Source: Anodontia alba
Lineage: Eukaryota > Mollusca > Bivalvia > Lucinida > Lucinidae
DNA: 64,000 nt
NCBI GenBank assembly: GCA_964016985.1
Contig: OZ024821.1
Location: forward strand, 126,072,075-126,136,074
Direction: 5' to 3'
Shown: positions 21,745-34,056 of the stretch, in pieces
Layout of the letters: the number at the start of each line of letters is the position of its first letter
How positions within the stretch are numbered: position 1 is the first letter of the stretch
Made by a program: the position numbers and the translations under genes
Notes under the pieces: generated by a model
What the model was told of the DNA's origin: nothing
The model's database searches: none
The model's input: only the letters and a program-made list of their open reading frames with translations

Positions 21745-24700
21745 AGCTCACCTGAGCACAAAGTGCTCATGGTGAGCTATTGTGGTCAGTCAATGTCCAT
21801 CGTCGTCGTGCGTCATGCAGCGTCAACAATTGCCTTAAAAGCCCACTCCTCCTACACCCCTGGGCCAATTGACTTGATACTTGGTAGGAAGCATTGGGTG
21901 ACTTGTAGATCAAAAATAGCTAAAATCGTTCCGATCGGAAATCCAAGACGGCCGCCATAGCCGCCATCTTGAAAATCTATTTTTGGCTTCTTCTCTTGAA
22001 TGGAAAGGCCAATTAACTCCAAACTTGGTAGGAAGCATCAGGGTGACTTGTTGATCAAAAATAGCTAAAATCGTGCCGATACGAAATCCAAGATGGTTGC
22101 CATGGCGGCCATCTTGAAAATCTAATTTTTGCTTCTTCTCCTAAACCCAAAAGCCAATTGACTCCAAACTTGGGGTGACTTATAGATCGAAAATACTTAA
22201 AATTGTTCTGATTGGAAATCCAAGATGGCCACCATGGTGGCCATTTTGAAAATCTATTTTTCCCTTCTTCTCCTGAACCGAAAGACTTATTGACTTTAAA
22301 CTATGCGGGAAGCATCGGGGTGAGTTGTAGATCAAAAATAGCTAAAATCGTGCCAATCAGAAATCTAAGATGGCTGCCATCTTGAAAATCTATTTGTCGC
22401 TGCTTCTCCTGAACCGAAAAGCCAATTGACTCCAAACTTGGTAGGAAGCATCGAAGTGACTTGTAGATCAAAAATAGCTAAAATCATAATGATCAGAAAT
22501 CCAAGATGGCCGCCATGGCGACTATCTTGAAAATCTATTTTTCGCTTCTTCTCCTAAACCCAAAAGCCAGTTGACTCCAAACTGGGTAGGAAGATCAAAA
22601 ATAGCTAAAATTGTTGCGATCAGAAATCCAAGATGGCCGCTATTTTTAGCTCACCTGAGCTCTGCTGAGAATGAGCTATTGTGATCACTTTTCATCCGTC
22701 CGTCCGTGCGTCCGTCCGTTAACATTTTCAAACGACTTCTCCTCTGAAACCGCTGAGCCAATTTTGCTCAAATTTCATATGGAGCCTCCTTAGGGTTGGG
22801 GAACGAAAAATTGCTAAAATGGTCGCGGTCCGTTGACCAAGATGGCCACCACGCCCATATATGGTAAAAACCTTTAAAAATCTTCTCCTTCAGAACCAAG
22901 AATGCCTTGGGGCTGAACCTTTGCAGGAATCATCAGGGACGGGAGGTCTACCAAAATTGCTAAAAGAATTGTCGTACGTTGACGTTTGACCTTTTTACGG
23001 CAAGGTCAAGTTTGCTTCCCTATGCATTTGTATGGGAAAAACCTTTAAAAATCTTCTTCTCCAAAACCGAGCATGCCTTATGGCTGAATCTTTGCATATA
23101 TCTTTGGGAACAGGAGAGCTACCAAAATTGCTAAAATAATGGTCGTACATTGACATTTGACCTTTTTACGTTAAAGTCAATTTTTCTTCCTTATGCATTT
23201 GTATGGGAAAAATGTTCAGAATTTCAAACAACTTCTCCTCTGGAGCCTCTGGGCCAATTTTGCTCAAATTTCATATGGAGCCTCCTTAGGGTGGGGGAAC
23301 GAAAAATTGCTAAAATGGTTGCGGTTTGTTGACCAAGATGGCCGCCACACCCATATATGGTAAAAACATTTAAAAATCTTCTCCTCCTGAACCGAGAATG
23401 CCTTGGGGCTCAACCTTTTCAGGAATCATCAGGGATGGGAGGTCTACCAACATTGCTAAAAGAATTGTCGTACGTTGACGTTTGACCTTTTTACGGCAAG
23501 GTCAAGTTTGCTTCCCTATGCATTTGTATGGGAAAAACCTTTAAAAATCTTCTTCTCCAAAACCGAGCATGCCTTATGGCTGAATCTTTGCATATATCTT
23601 TGGGAACAGGAGAGCTACCAAAATTGCTAAAATAATGGTCGTACATTGACATTTGACCTTTTTACGTTAAGGTCAATTTTTCTTCCTTATGTATTTGTAT
23701 GGGAAAATGTTCAGAATTTCAAACAACTTCTCCTCTGGAGCCTCTGGGCCAATTTTGCTCAAATTTCATATGGAGCCTCCTTAGGTAAGGGGAACAAAAG
23801 ATTGCTAAAATGGTCACGGTTCGTTGACCAAGATGGGCGCCATGCCCATATATGGTAAAAACCTTTATAAATCTTCTTCTCTAGAACCGAGGATGCTTTG
23901 GGGCTGAATGTTTGCATAAATCATTGGGGACAGGGGGTCTACCAAAGTTGCTAAAATAATGGTCATACATTGACATTTGACCTTTTTACGGCAAGGTCAA
24001 GTTTGCTTCCTTATGCATTTGCATGGGAAAAAACATTTAAAAATCTTATTCTCCAAAACCGAGGATGGCTTGTGGCTGAATCTTTGCATATATCATCTGG
24101 AACAGGTGGTTTACCAAAGTTGCTAAAATAATTGTCATACATTGACATTTAACTTTTTTACGGCGAGGTCAAATTTGCTTCTGTATGCATTTGTATGGGC
24201 CCCATACATTTGTATGGAAAAAATGTTGATAATTTCAAATGGCTTTTCCTCTGAAGCCTCCAGGCCAGTGTTGCTCAAATTTCATGCGGAGTCTCCTTGG
24301 GCAGGAGAATGAAAGATTGCTAAAACGGGTATGGTCCATTGATCAAAATGGCTGCCATGCCCATATATGGTAAAAACCTTTAAAAATCTTCTTCTCCATA
24401 GCCAAATAAGCCCTGGGTCCTAATCTTTGCTCAAATTACGGGGGACAGGAGATCTACCAAAATTGCTCAAATGATGGTTCTATGTTGACATTTGACCTTT
24501 TTGCCTCCAAGGTCAAATTTGCTTCCCTATTTGTGTGGGCCATATACATTTATATTGAAAGTATCGAAGTGACTTGTAGATCAACAGTAGTTAAAATTGT
24601 TCTGATTGGAAATCTAAGATGGCTCTCATCTGGTTTATATTTTAATATTTCCCTGCCACTGTGCTGTTTATATGTATAAAATCATGATTCTTCAGAAACC

Positions 24701-26165
24701 ACTTAGCCAATTTCCACCAAATTTCACATTGATCCTTCTGTTGAAATGTGATTGATAGTTTATTCAAATGATCATGCTCCATTGAGTGTCAGGCCCATAT
24801 ATTCTTCTTCAAAACTAAGAACTGCTCAAATGATTATATTTTCATTAGTTGCGATGATAGGATTGGAAAAATGTTGCATAACATCTGCATGTCTGCAGTG
24901 GCTATGTCACTCAGGTGAGGGAACCGTGGCCCGTGGGCCTCTTGTTTGCTTCTTCTCCTGAACCGAAAGGCTTATTGACTCCAAACTTGGTAGGAAGCAT
25001 CGGGGTGACGTTTAGATCAGGAATAGCTAAAATCAGGCCGATCGGAAATCCAAGATGGCCTCATGGCGGCCTTCTTGAAAATCAAAACTAGACTTTAAAC
25101 TAGGTAGGAAGCATGTAGATGACGTACATCAAAAGTAGCTAAAATTGTGCTGATTGGAAATCCAAGATAGCCGCCATGGCAGCCATCTTGAAAATCTATT
25201 TTCTTCTTCTCCTTAACTCAAAAGCCAATTGACTCCAAACTTGGTAGGAAGCATTGGGGTGACTTACAGATCAAAAATAGCTAAAATCATCCCTATTGGA
25301 AATCCAAAATGGCCGCCATGGCGGCCATCTTGAAAATCAATTTTTCACTTCTTCTTCTGAACTGAAAAGCCAATTGACTTGAAACTTAGCAGGAAGCATT
25401 GGGAAGACTTGTAGATAAAAAAATAGCTAAAATCGTCCCAATCGGAAATCCAAAATGGCCGCCATGCCATGGCGGCCATCTTGTAAATCAATTTTTCGCT
25501 CCTTCTTCTGAACAGAAAAGCCAATTGACTTGAAACTTAGCAGGAAGCATTGGGATGTCTTGTAGATAAAAAATAGCTAAAATCGACCCAATCGGAAAAT
25601 CTATTTTTCGCTTCTTCTTCTAAACTGAAAAAGCCAATTGACTCAAAACTTGGTAAGAAGTATCGGGTTGACTTATAGGTCAAAAATAGCTAAAATCTTT
25701 CTGATCGGAAATCAAAGATGTCTGCCATGGCAGCCATCTTGAAAATCTATTTTTCGCTTCTTCTCCTGAATCGAAAGGCTTATTGACTTTGAACTCAGTA
25801 GGAAGCAGCGGGGTGACTTATAGATCAAAAATAGCTAAAACTGTCCCTATTGGAAATCCAAGATGGCCACCATGGGCGCCATCTTGTTTTATATATACTT
25901 ATATATCTTTAAAAATCTTTTTGTCTGAAACCAGAAGGCCTTGGCCTTTGATATTTGGTTACATGGCTTCATCTAGTTCACATGCCTGTTCAACAATTAG
26001 GCAACCCGCGATCATGCTTTAACCAGCATCCCGCAGCCTGTCATGTGAAAACATTCATTTTCAACAAATTTTAAACATACATAGTCCTACGAAGAGAAAT
26101 CATAGTCTTTTAGAATATACTAGAGACAATGACACTCAGGTGAGCGAATTAGGGCCCTAAGCATC
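21745..26165 (+). mobile_element. Family A element with a nested family A element
   Basis: The 5' end is AGCTCACCTGAGCACAAAG (21745) and the 3' end is CACTCAGGTGAGCG then GGGCCC at about 26135-26157. The 145-bp unit array runs 21860-22640, is broken by a second complete element (22648-24945) and resumes at 24946 with CTTCTTCTCCTGAACCG. Toward the 3' end the array passes to a different terminal module (TCTGAAACCAGAAGGCCTTG). Confidence 0.82.
22648..24945 (+). mobile_element. Nested family A element with YY1-like/CArG core
   Basis: The 5' end AGCTCACCTGAGCTCTGC is followed by CATCCGTCCGTCCGTGCG. The core repeats as a ~478-bp block (22743, 23223, 23703), each with GACCAAGATGGCCGCCA..., CCATATATGG, and GACCTTTTTACG(G)CAAGGTCA. 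The 3' end is CACTCAGGTGAGG, then the hairpin GGCCCGTGGGCC (24928-24939) and TCTTG. The host array unit is interrupted at ...CTATTTTT and resumes at GCTTCTTCTCC with no obvious duplication beyond T residues. Confidence 0.85.
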
Positions 26166-26683
26166 ACTCATTTATTACTCTTCTGGAAAAAATTGGGGGT
26201 ATACAACACTAGGAAGTCTTTTCTTCATTCCATTGTCATTTTGTAAAAAGGATTTTTTCGCTCAGTTTAAGGTATATTATAAGGTGTATTTTCTACCATA
26301 TTTTACAAGGGAGACAATTTTTGCAACTTCTTGCTTTTCTGTACTCCAAGCCTTTCCTTTAAAGGGATCTAATATAAAAGGAGCATTTACCAGTATTCCT
26401 ATTAGAGTAGACCTCTTCCAAAAGTGGGCAAAAACAATATTCACAGAGCTACCACTCCCTGAAAATATATTAGTCGACTCTCGTTATCTTGACCTCGCTT
26501 ATCTCGAATAACCACATATCTCGAAGGGAAAATCTAGTCCCTGTTTAAAACATGAAAATCTAACTACAGGTAACAAAATATTGTGTAAAAGAGGAGCAAT
26601 TTCTTCTCGTTTCCACAATATTTTCAATATATCTCTAACTTCGGGGGTCAAATTACATATTCATTTGTGGTTGTTCCATTTTT
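26166..26683. other. Unique stretch with a transposon-end-like motif
   Basis: At 26470-26535 TAGTCGACTCTCGTTATC and CGCTTATCTCGAATAACC resemble ends of pogo/Tigger-type elements seen in invertebrates (recalled resemblance). No partner end was identified. The open frame 26233-26511 runs into this motif and is not called a gene. Confidence 0.35.
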
Positions 26684-26908
26684 ATACCCCGCCACACGAT
26701 AGTCCGTCCCTCCCTTAGTCGTATGTCGTATGTCTGTCCGTCTGTTTTTCATTTCCGGATGATAACTTGAGTAAACCAATGGATTTTCACCAAACTTGGA
26801 ATGTGCATTGATATTGTGAAGATCTGGTTTGGGATTGCTAATGGGCAATTTTCGTAAAATTTTTACGGAGTTGTCTGCCTGCAACACGATAATGGCAGGG
26901 TATTATAG
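26684..26908 (+). mobile_element. Family D repeat, single core unit
   Basis: The 5' end is ATACCCCGCCACACGATAG followed by GTCCGTCCCTCC. One core unit follows (GATGATAACTTGAGTAAACC ... GAAGATCTGGTTTGGGATTG) and the 3' end is CAACACGATAATGGCAGGG, then TATTATAG. The 60131-60975 copy has the same ends and core but several units. Confidence 0.8.
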
Positions 26909-27389
26909 TTTAACATTTTTACTTTTTCCTTAATTCTACAAATCTAATATATATAAATGGTCATTTTTCTATATAATCAATAAATTTTGTTTGGATACAT
27001 GGTTGTTTGACTACCATGGCTTTGGTTTGGATCACAGCATTAGTATTATACAGAGATTATTTTGTGGTGTAGTTTTGTGAATAAAACTACCCACCGAATA
27101 ACTCTTTTACCTAGAGCTCTGAACTTTTCACAGCCTGTACCTCATATTCTTTTTAGGAGGGTCACTATGGTATCCATATGACCCCGTCTTTGACTTTACA
27201 TGGTAATGGTACTAAAGAGAAGATGGTGAAGAGAGCTGATAACTTACTGAATACAATCTCATTGTCTTTGATGATGGATAGAAAGGTAATTTTAGATGTG
27301 ACAAGTAAAATGGCAGAGTGGGCAGGAGTGGATTTGGGGATATAGTGGATGGGGCTCATGGTGCCAGATAAAAAGTGGTATCTAGATTT
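26909..27389. other. No gene recognised
   Basis: A+T-rich, non-repetitive by eye. The minus-strand frame at 27165-27359 has no supporting context. Confidence 0.4.
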
Positions 27390-27795
27390 TTTCTTGTTTC
27401 TCTTAAAAAGTGTGTTGTGGCACTGATTAGAAGTACCTTACTGAGGCACTCCTAATGAGTTTGCACAACATGTTTTCATGAAATAAGAGGGAGTGGTCGG
27501 GTGGTGCGAAGGTGTTGTGTATCTCCTGTCACCGGGGCATCCAGCTGATATTGGCTTACAGTTGGGTAAAGCCTGCTATCCTTGTAGCAGGTAAGGGTAG
27601 AGGGGGGATGTTTTTATTTCTTCTGTTTCTTCACTTTCACTCCTGTTCCTCTTTCTACCCTGTCCCATTCTTTCACCTCTTCTACTATCTCTTTTCTCCC
27701 TTCCTCTGGGAGACGACACAAAATGACCCACAAGGATTGACGTGTCATTAAACCCCAACACAATCAATCAATCATGAAATAAGAAAAATATCAGT
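27390..27795. mobile_element. Hairpin MITE carrying a SINE
   Basis: The arms are CTTGTTTCTCTTAAAAAGTG...GTTGTGGCACTGATTAGAAG and the inverted CTCCTAATGAGTTTGCACAA...CATGAAATAAG. The family is that of 11646. A SINE is inserted in the right arm at TCATGAAATAAGA. Confidence 0.7.
27489..27771 (+). mobile_element. SINE with 13-bp target-site duplication
   Basis: TCATGAAATAAGA occurs directly at 27476-27488 and 27772-27784. The body starts GGGAGTGGTCGGGTGGTGCG and ends GGAGACGACACAAAATGACC ... GTCATTAAACCCCAACAC with an (AATC)n tail. It has no protein. The 5'-truncated tail of the same family lies at 38631-38693. Confidence 0.85.
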
Positions 27796-28119
27796 ATTTT
27801 TCGGTTAGAAAAAGTATTTGGAAATAGGGGAATATGTATTATTGACACAACATGTACATGTGGCTTATTGATGGTTTTTATGTAATTTTTTAGAATGTTA
27901 TAGCTTCCTGAACTTGCTTCCTTTTTCTGAGAATATTCATAGCTAGTTCATTGCCGGGAGAAAATTCTTTTATTTTAGAGCAGACCCCTTTTCAAAAGGG
28001 CTTGGTATGCAGCGAAGCAAAAAAGAAGCCACAAAAATTATCGCGCTTGTAAAAAAATGGCAGAAAATCTACCATGTGTATCCATTTACCTTAAAGCAGT
28101 ATTTCTCCTCAAAAATCCT
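27796..28119. other. No gene recognised
   Basis: A+T-rich. The short frame around 28007 (MQRSKKEATKIIALVKK) runs into the MITE at 28120 and lacks support. Confidence 0.4.
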
Positions 28120-28365
28120 GGGCCCAGTTGTTCAAAGCATCGTTAGCTTAACGAGCTCGTTAAGGGTCATTTCGTTAACTGTTTTAGCGGATTCAATATA
28201 CAATATTCTGATATTTTTTGCTGAAAAAATGTGAGTTGCTTTTGCACTGCAAAAGCTACTCACATTTTTTCAGCATAAAATATTTCAGCATATTTGCATA
28301 TCCCTCGATGTAAATTTTAAAGAATCATTAACTAACAACATCGTTAGCTTTGAACAACTGGGCCC
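28120..28365 (+). mobile_element. GGGCCCAGTTGTTCAAAGC MITE, copy 1
   Basis: The ends are GGGCCCAGTTGTTCAAAGC and its inverted copy GCTTTGAACAACTGGGCCC. The inner arms also pair (GTTAACTG / CTAACAACATCGTTAGC; TGCTGAAAAAATGTGAG / CTCACATTTTTTCAGCA), so nearly the whole 246 bp folds back. Copy 2 (44870-45098) is in the opposite orientation. No coding capacity. Confidence 0.92.
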
Positions 28366-28376
28366 TGTTTTTTATT

Positions 28377-31076
28377 ATGCCCCCAACTTCAAAGAAGTTG
28401 GAGGGGCATATTGCTTCTGGGTTGTTCGTCCGTCCGTCCGTCCGTCCGTTCGTCACACTTTTTGATGCATAGCATAACTTTAAAACCGTGAATGCTACTG
28501 TTTTGAAATTTCATATATGGATTCCTCATGAAAAAATAGCTGACCCATATTTTTTTTCTTGACAGGATTATGCCCCTTTTCTGAGTTATGGCCCTTTGAA
28601 AAAATATGGATGCAATCTTGTCAGCAAAATATCTCAAAAACTATTAAAGCTAGAGCCTTGAAACTTGATGAATAGACTGGTAGTGATGAGTAGACAACCT
28701 GATTAACTTTTGAAGAAATTTTGAAAAATACTTCTTGAGTTATGGCCCTTTGTAATTTTGGGCAATTTTACCTTGTCAGCAAAATATCTCAAAAACTGTT
28801 AGAGCTAGAGCCTTGAAACTTAGTAAATGGATTTGTAGTGATGAGTAGATGACCTGATTAACTTTTGAAGAAATTCTGAAAAATACTTCATGAGTTATGG
28901 CCCTTTGTAATTTTGGGCATTTTTACCTTGTCAACAAAATATCTCAAAACCCATTAGAGCTAGAGCCTTGAAACTTAATGAATAGACTGGTAGTGATGAG
29001 TAGACAACCTGATTAACTTTTGAAGAAATTTTGAAAAATGCTTCTTGAGTTATGGCCCTTTGTAATTTTGGGCATTTTACCTTGTCAGCAAAATATCTCA
29101 AAAATTGTTAGAGCTAGAGCCTTGAAACTTAGTAAATGGATTTGTAGTGATGTGTAGATGACCTGATTAACTTTTGAAGAATTTCTGAAAAACACTTCAT
29201 GAGTTATGGCCCTTTGTAATTTAGGGCATTTTTAACTTGTCAGCAAAATATCTCAAAAACTATTGAAGCTAGAGCCTTGAAACTTGATGAATAGACTGGT
29301 AGTGATGAGTAGACAATCTGATTAACTTTTGAAGAAATTTTGAAATATACTTCTTGAGTTATGCCCCTTTGTAATTTTAGGCATTTTTATCTTGTCAGCA
29401 AAATATCTCAAAAACTGTTAGAGCTAGAGCCTTGAAACTTAGTAAAGTAAATGGATTTGTAGTGATGAGTAGATGACCTGATTAACTTTTGAAGAAATTC
29501 TGAAAAAATACTTCATGAGTTATGGCCCTTTGTAATTTTGGTCAATTTTACCTTGTCAGCAAAATATCTCAAAAACTGTTGGAACTAGAGCCTTGACATT
29601 TGATGAATAGACTGGTAGTGATGAGTAGACAACCTGATTAACTTTTGAAGAAATTTTGAAATATACTTCTTGAGTTATGCCCCTTTGTAATTTTAGGCAT
29701 TTTTATCTTGTCAGCAAAATATCTCAAAAACTGTTAGAGCTAGAGCCTTGAAACTTAGTAAATGGATTTGTAGTGATGATTAGATGACCTGATTAACTTT
29801 AGAATAAATTTTGAAAAATACTTATTGAGTTATGGCCCTTTGTTATTTTGGGCATTTTTATCTTGTCAGCAAAATATCTCAAAAACCGTTAGAGCTAGAG
29901 ACTTGAAACTTGGTGAACTGATTGGTAATGATGAGTAGATGACCTGATTAATTTTTTTGTAAATTCTGAAAAATATTTCTTAAGTAATGGCCCTTTGTAA
30001 ATTTGGGCATGTTCCCCTTGTGAACAAAATATCTCAAAAACTATTGAAGCTGGAGCCTTGAAACTTGATGAATAGATTGGTAGCGATAAGTAGATGACCT
30101 GATTATGCCCCCAGTTTCCAATGAAATTGATGGGGCATATTATTTTGCCTTCATTTGTCCATCCGACTGTTTGTCCATTCATCAAGCTTTTTTTGTGCAT
30201 GCCATATCTTAAGAACCCTGCACACTAGGGTTTTGAAATTTTATATTTGGGTTCCCAATGAAAAAATAGCTGACCCCTATTTTGTTTCTTGTCTAGCATA
30301 TTTATTTAAAGTTATGCCCCTTTGAAAAAAATCAGAATTAAATCTTATGAGCAAGATATCTTGAAAAGTATTTAAGCTGGGTTCTTGAAATTCGATACAG
30401 TCAGTGGGAATGATGTGTAAATTACCCGATTATATTTTGAGAGAATTCCATGAAAATATTGATAAAGTTACGGCCCTTTGCAGTTCTGCTTATTTTGACC
30501 TTGTCAGCAAGATTTCTCGAAAAGCACTTAAGCTAGGGTCTTGAAATATTATATGCTGATTGGGGATGCTGTGGAGATTACCTGGTTTGTTTTTTAGGGA
30601 ATTCCATGAAAAATTGATGTAGTTATGGCCCTTTGTAGTTCTAGGCATTTTGACTTTTTCAGCAAGATATCTCAAAAAGTATTTAAGCCAGAGCCATGAT
30701 ATTTGGTATACTGATTGGGATTGAGGAGGAGATCACCTGAATAAATTTTGAACCAATTAAATGAAATGTTGGAGTTATGGCCCTTCGCAATTTCTGGCCA
30801 TTTAATGTCGTTGCTTTATTGTGTATAGCATAAGTTTAGAACCATGTATGCTAATGTTTTGAAATTTCATGTTTTGATTCCTCATGAAAAACTAGGTGAT
30901 CTGTATTTTTTTCTTATCCCAATCATCTCCTATTTTAGAGTTATTTCCCTTTGATAAAATAACATTGAAATCATATATTTGTACTGTTGTTACCGTCATG
31001 GCTAAGCAGTGTTGGAGTCAAACAGTGTTAGAGTCAGGCAGTTGGGGGCATAGTGTTTTACAAACACCAGCTCTAG
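28377..31076 (+). mobile_element. Family B hairpin-ended tandem-core repeat
   Basis: The 5' hairpin ATGCCCCCAACTTC pairs with GAAGTTGGAGGGGCAT; (GTCC)n follows. Core units of about 154 bp each carry GAGTTATGGCCCTTTG, TTGTCAGCAAAATATCTC and AGAGCTAGAGCCTTGAAAC (for example 28738, 28893, 29047). A second 5' module lies at 30104, so two elements are joined or one is nested. The 3' end is GTTGGGGGCATA, the hairpin GTGTTTTACAAACAC and CAGCTCTAG (ends 31076). Confidence 0.88.
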
Positions 31077-31420
31077 TTCATTGCTAATATATAATTGTCT
31101 GTCAAGAAAATCCCACCTAATATAGATTTCAGTTCCTATCAGAGCCTTTTACAGGAAGAAATCATTATTTTGGCATCTTATTTGAGCAGATTTAATTTTT
31201 AGTAACCCAATCAAAAACCAATATACACAGGAGCATGGTTTACACACTGAGTAAGCAGTTTGTTAAATGATGGAAGTGTTTTCTAAAATAAAGCTTTTGT
31301 TTAGATTTAGTTCACTCTGTTTTTGAGCAATGATGGTTCAGGTTATTTTGAGCAATAATAAAAACTAGCCTGTTTGTGGTAAATGCAGTATAGCTCCAGA
31401 TAAGATGTTGTTTTTTTTTT
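31077..31420. other. No gene recognised
   Basis: A+T-rich. Near 31390 TAGCTCCAGATAAGATG recalls the flank of the hairpin MITE at 15825/16115. Confidence 0.4.
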
Positions 31421-33844
31421 AGCTCACCTGAGCTGAATGCAGCTCGCCTGAGCCAAATGCTCAAAGGAAGCTCTTATGATCACTCACCTTCCGTCTTTGT
31501 CATCTTTCTGATCCACTATTTCTTTAAACATGGTAACCATCAGAAACCACTGGACTGATTTCAGTGTAATTTGGCAGAAATGTTTTTTGGTAACCCTCTA
31601 TCAAGATTGTTTAAGCCATCATGATTCGCCAAAAAACATGGCTGCCAGGGGGCAGGACTTATTTTCCCTATATATCTTTATAGAAAACTTTAAAAATCTT
31701 CTTCTCAGAAACCACTGAACCAGTTTCAGTATAATTTGGCAGAAATTTTCCTTTGATAAACCTCTACCAAAATTGTTCAAGCCATCAGGATTCATCAAAA
31801 AACATGGATACCAAGGGACCTGGCTTCTTTTCCCTGTATCTTTATATAGAAAAATAAAAATCTTCTTGTCAGAAACCATTGGAGCGATTCCAATGTGATT
31901 TGGCAAAAATATTCCTTTGGTGATGCTCTACCAAGATTGTTAAAGCCATCGTGATTTGTTAAAAAAACATGGCCTCCAGGGGATGTGGCTAATCACAGCC
32001 CCACTTTGAAAAAGTGTGGCTATACTGGATTTGCTATGTCATTCCGTCATTCTGTGACTGCAAAATTAAAATGCATTTTGCTTTATAACTTTTATGTTTG
32101 TGGTCCTACTTCAGTGAAACTTATACTACACTTGGTCTCTAAGGTAAGTAAGGTGTAGCCCCAGAATAGTGGCCAAGGACCCATAACTCTTGGAGTTTTG
32201 TCCCTTGGTAGGTTTTCAAAAATTAATTAAAATGCATTTTGCTTAATACCTTTTATGTTTGTGGTACTACTTCAGTGAACCTTATACCACACTTGGTCTC
32301 TAAGGTAAGGAAGGTGTAATGTCAGAATAGTGGCCAAGGGCCCATACCTCTTGGAGTTATGTCCTGTCATAGGTTTTAAAAGTTTGCCATTCTTTTTTCA
32401 TAACAGATTTCTCAGGAACCATGAAAGCTAGAAAGCTGAAAGTTCGTACAAACATGGACAATGACTGGGTGTAGCTTGTGTACCGGAATAGGGGCCAAGG
32501 GTCCATAACTCTTGGAGTTATGTCCCTTGGTAGGTTTTCAAAAAGTTAAAATGCATTTTGTTCAATAACTTTTATGTTTGTGGTTATCACTCTTGGTCTC
32601 TAAAGTAAGGAAGGTGTAGTGGCAGAATGGTGGCCAAGGGCCCATAACTCTTGGAGTTATGTCCCTTCATAGGTTTTCAAATTTTGCCATTCTTGAAAAT
32701 TTTCGTAACAGATTTCTCAGGAACTATGAGAGCTAGAAAGATGAAAGTTTGTATAAACATGGACAATGACTGGATGTATCTTGTATATTGGAATAGCGGC
32801 CAAGGGTCCATAACTCTTGAAGTTATGTCCCTTGATAGGTTTTCAAAAAATTAAAATGTGTTTTGCTCAATAACTTTTGTTTGTGGTCCTACTTCGATGA
32901 AACTTATACCACACTTAGGGGCTTTGAAAAAGTGGTACATGCATGGACAGTATGTTGACATATCATGTATTCAGGAATTAGGGCAAAGGACCTATAACTC
33001 TTGCATTAAAATCCCTTGATAGCTTTTACGATGCCATGTTACCATGTCCTACAGTGGTGTTATCTGGTATGGATGAATTAAAAATATTTCAACACTATAT
33101 GTATTTCTCCTCTGATAAAGCTGCAGCGGGGCTATAGTCAGATCCTCTGACAGCTCTAGTTTTCCTTGTATATCTATATAAAAAATTTTTTAATGATCTG
33201 TCTGTCAGAAACAGCTTGACCAATTACATGTACAATATATTTTGAAAGAAATGTTCCTTTAGTTATGTTAATGAAAGATTGTTGAAAAAGATGTTAAGCC
33301 TCTTACTTCTTGTGATGGTGTTTGGATGGTGTACATAGACTTGCATAGGCAAAACTTTAAAATTTTTCTTGTCTGAAACCAGAAAGCCCAGGCCTTTGAT
33401 ATTTGGCATGTAGATTTATCTTGTGGACTTCTACCAAATTTGTTCAAATTATAGCCCTGTGATTGAAAATGGGCCTGCTACAGGGGATCACTTGTTTTAC
33501 ATAGAGTCATATAGGGAAAAACATTAAAAATCTTTTCTGAAACTAGAAGGTCTAGGCCTTGGATACTTGGTATGTAATTTCATTTAATGGACCTTTTCCG
33601 AGATTGTTCAAATTATAGCTCTGGGGAAAATATGGCTCTGCCCCAGGGGTCACTTATTCTGCATACTCATATAGAGAAAAACTTTTAAAATCTTTTTGTC
33701 TGAAACTAGAAGGCCCAGGCTTATGATATTTTGATACATGTATTTATTATGTAGGTTCCTCTTGAGGACTTACCAAGCTTGTTCCATTTAGTATAAAAAT
33801 TTGTTAGCTCAGATGAGCAATATAGGACCATCATGGTCCTCTTG
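31421..33844 (+). mobile_element. Family A element with nested family C element
   Basis: The 5' end is AGCTCACCTGAGCTGAATGC (a second partial copy of this module follows at once). Core units carry CAGAAACCACTGGACTG and ACCCTCTATCAAGATTG. A complete family C element (31995-33159) sits in the core. The 3' end is GTTAGCTCAGATGAGC, then the hairpin AGGACCATCATGGTCCT (33824-33840) and CTTG. Confidence 0.82.
31995..33159 (+). mobile_element. Family C repeat, copy 2, nested
   Basis: The 5' hairpin ACAGCCCCACTTTG / AAAGTGTGGCTATA is intact. The core units are those of copy 1. The 3' end is GCGGGGCTATAG, the hairpin GTCAGATCCTCTGAC and AGCTCTAG. Compared with sister units of the surrounding family A core (near 31655 and 31815), the host sequence continues across the insertion without a duplicated target, as expected for rolling-circle elements. 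Confidence 0.85.
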
Positions 33845-33849
33845 TTTCA

Positions 33850-33912
33850 ACCAAAAGGTGCTTGTAGTTAATACCCACAACATATGTTTTTATGGAGAAA
33901 TAAGAAAATAAT
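33850..33912. mobile_element. Half hairpin MITE
   Basis: CCAAAAGGTGCTTGTAGTTA followed by ATACCCACAACATATG, then TTTTTATGGAGAAATAAG: the right arm of the MITE family of 11646. The left arm is missing, lost at the family A junction. Confidence 0.6.
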
Positions 33913-33978
33913 TTTCTGTATACTGCTATTATCTGTTGCTATGTTAAAGTATGCCATATTTTGTGTGTTTATATGTAG

Positions 33979-34014
33979 GAGGAGGAGGAAGAAGAAGAAG
34001 AAGAAGAAGAAGAA

Positions 34015-34056
<42 letters not shown>

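Noticed and set aside
28377..31076. CRISPR-like or satellite array
   Set aside because: The repeats are long (~154 bp), contiguous without spacers and enclosed by hairpin ends, so this is a transposable repeat and not CRISPR; copy number is too low for a satellite.
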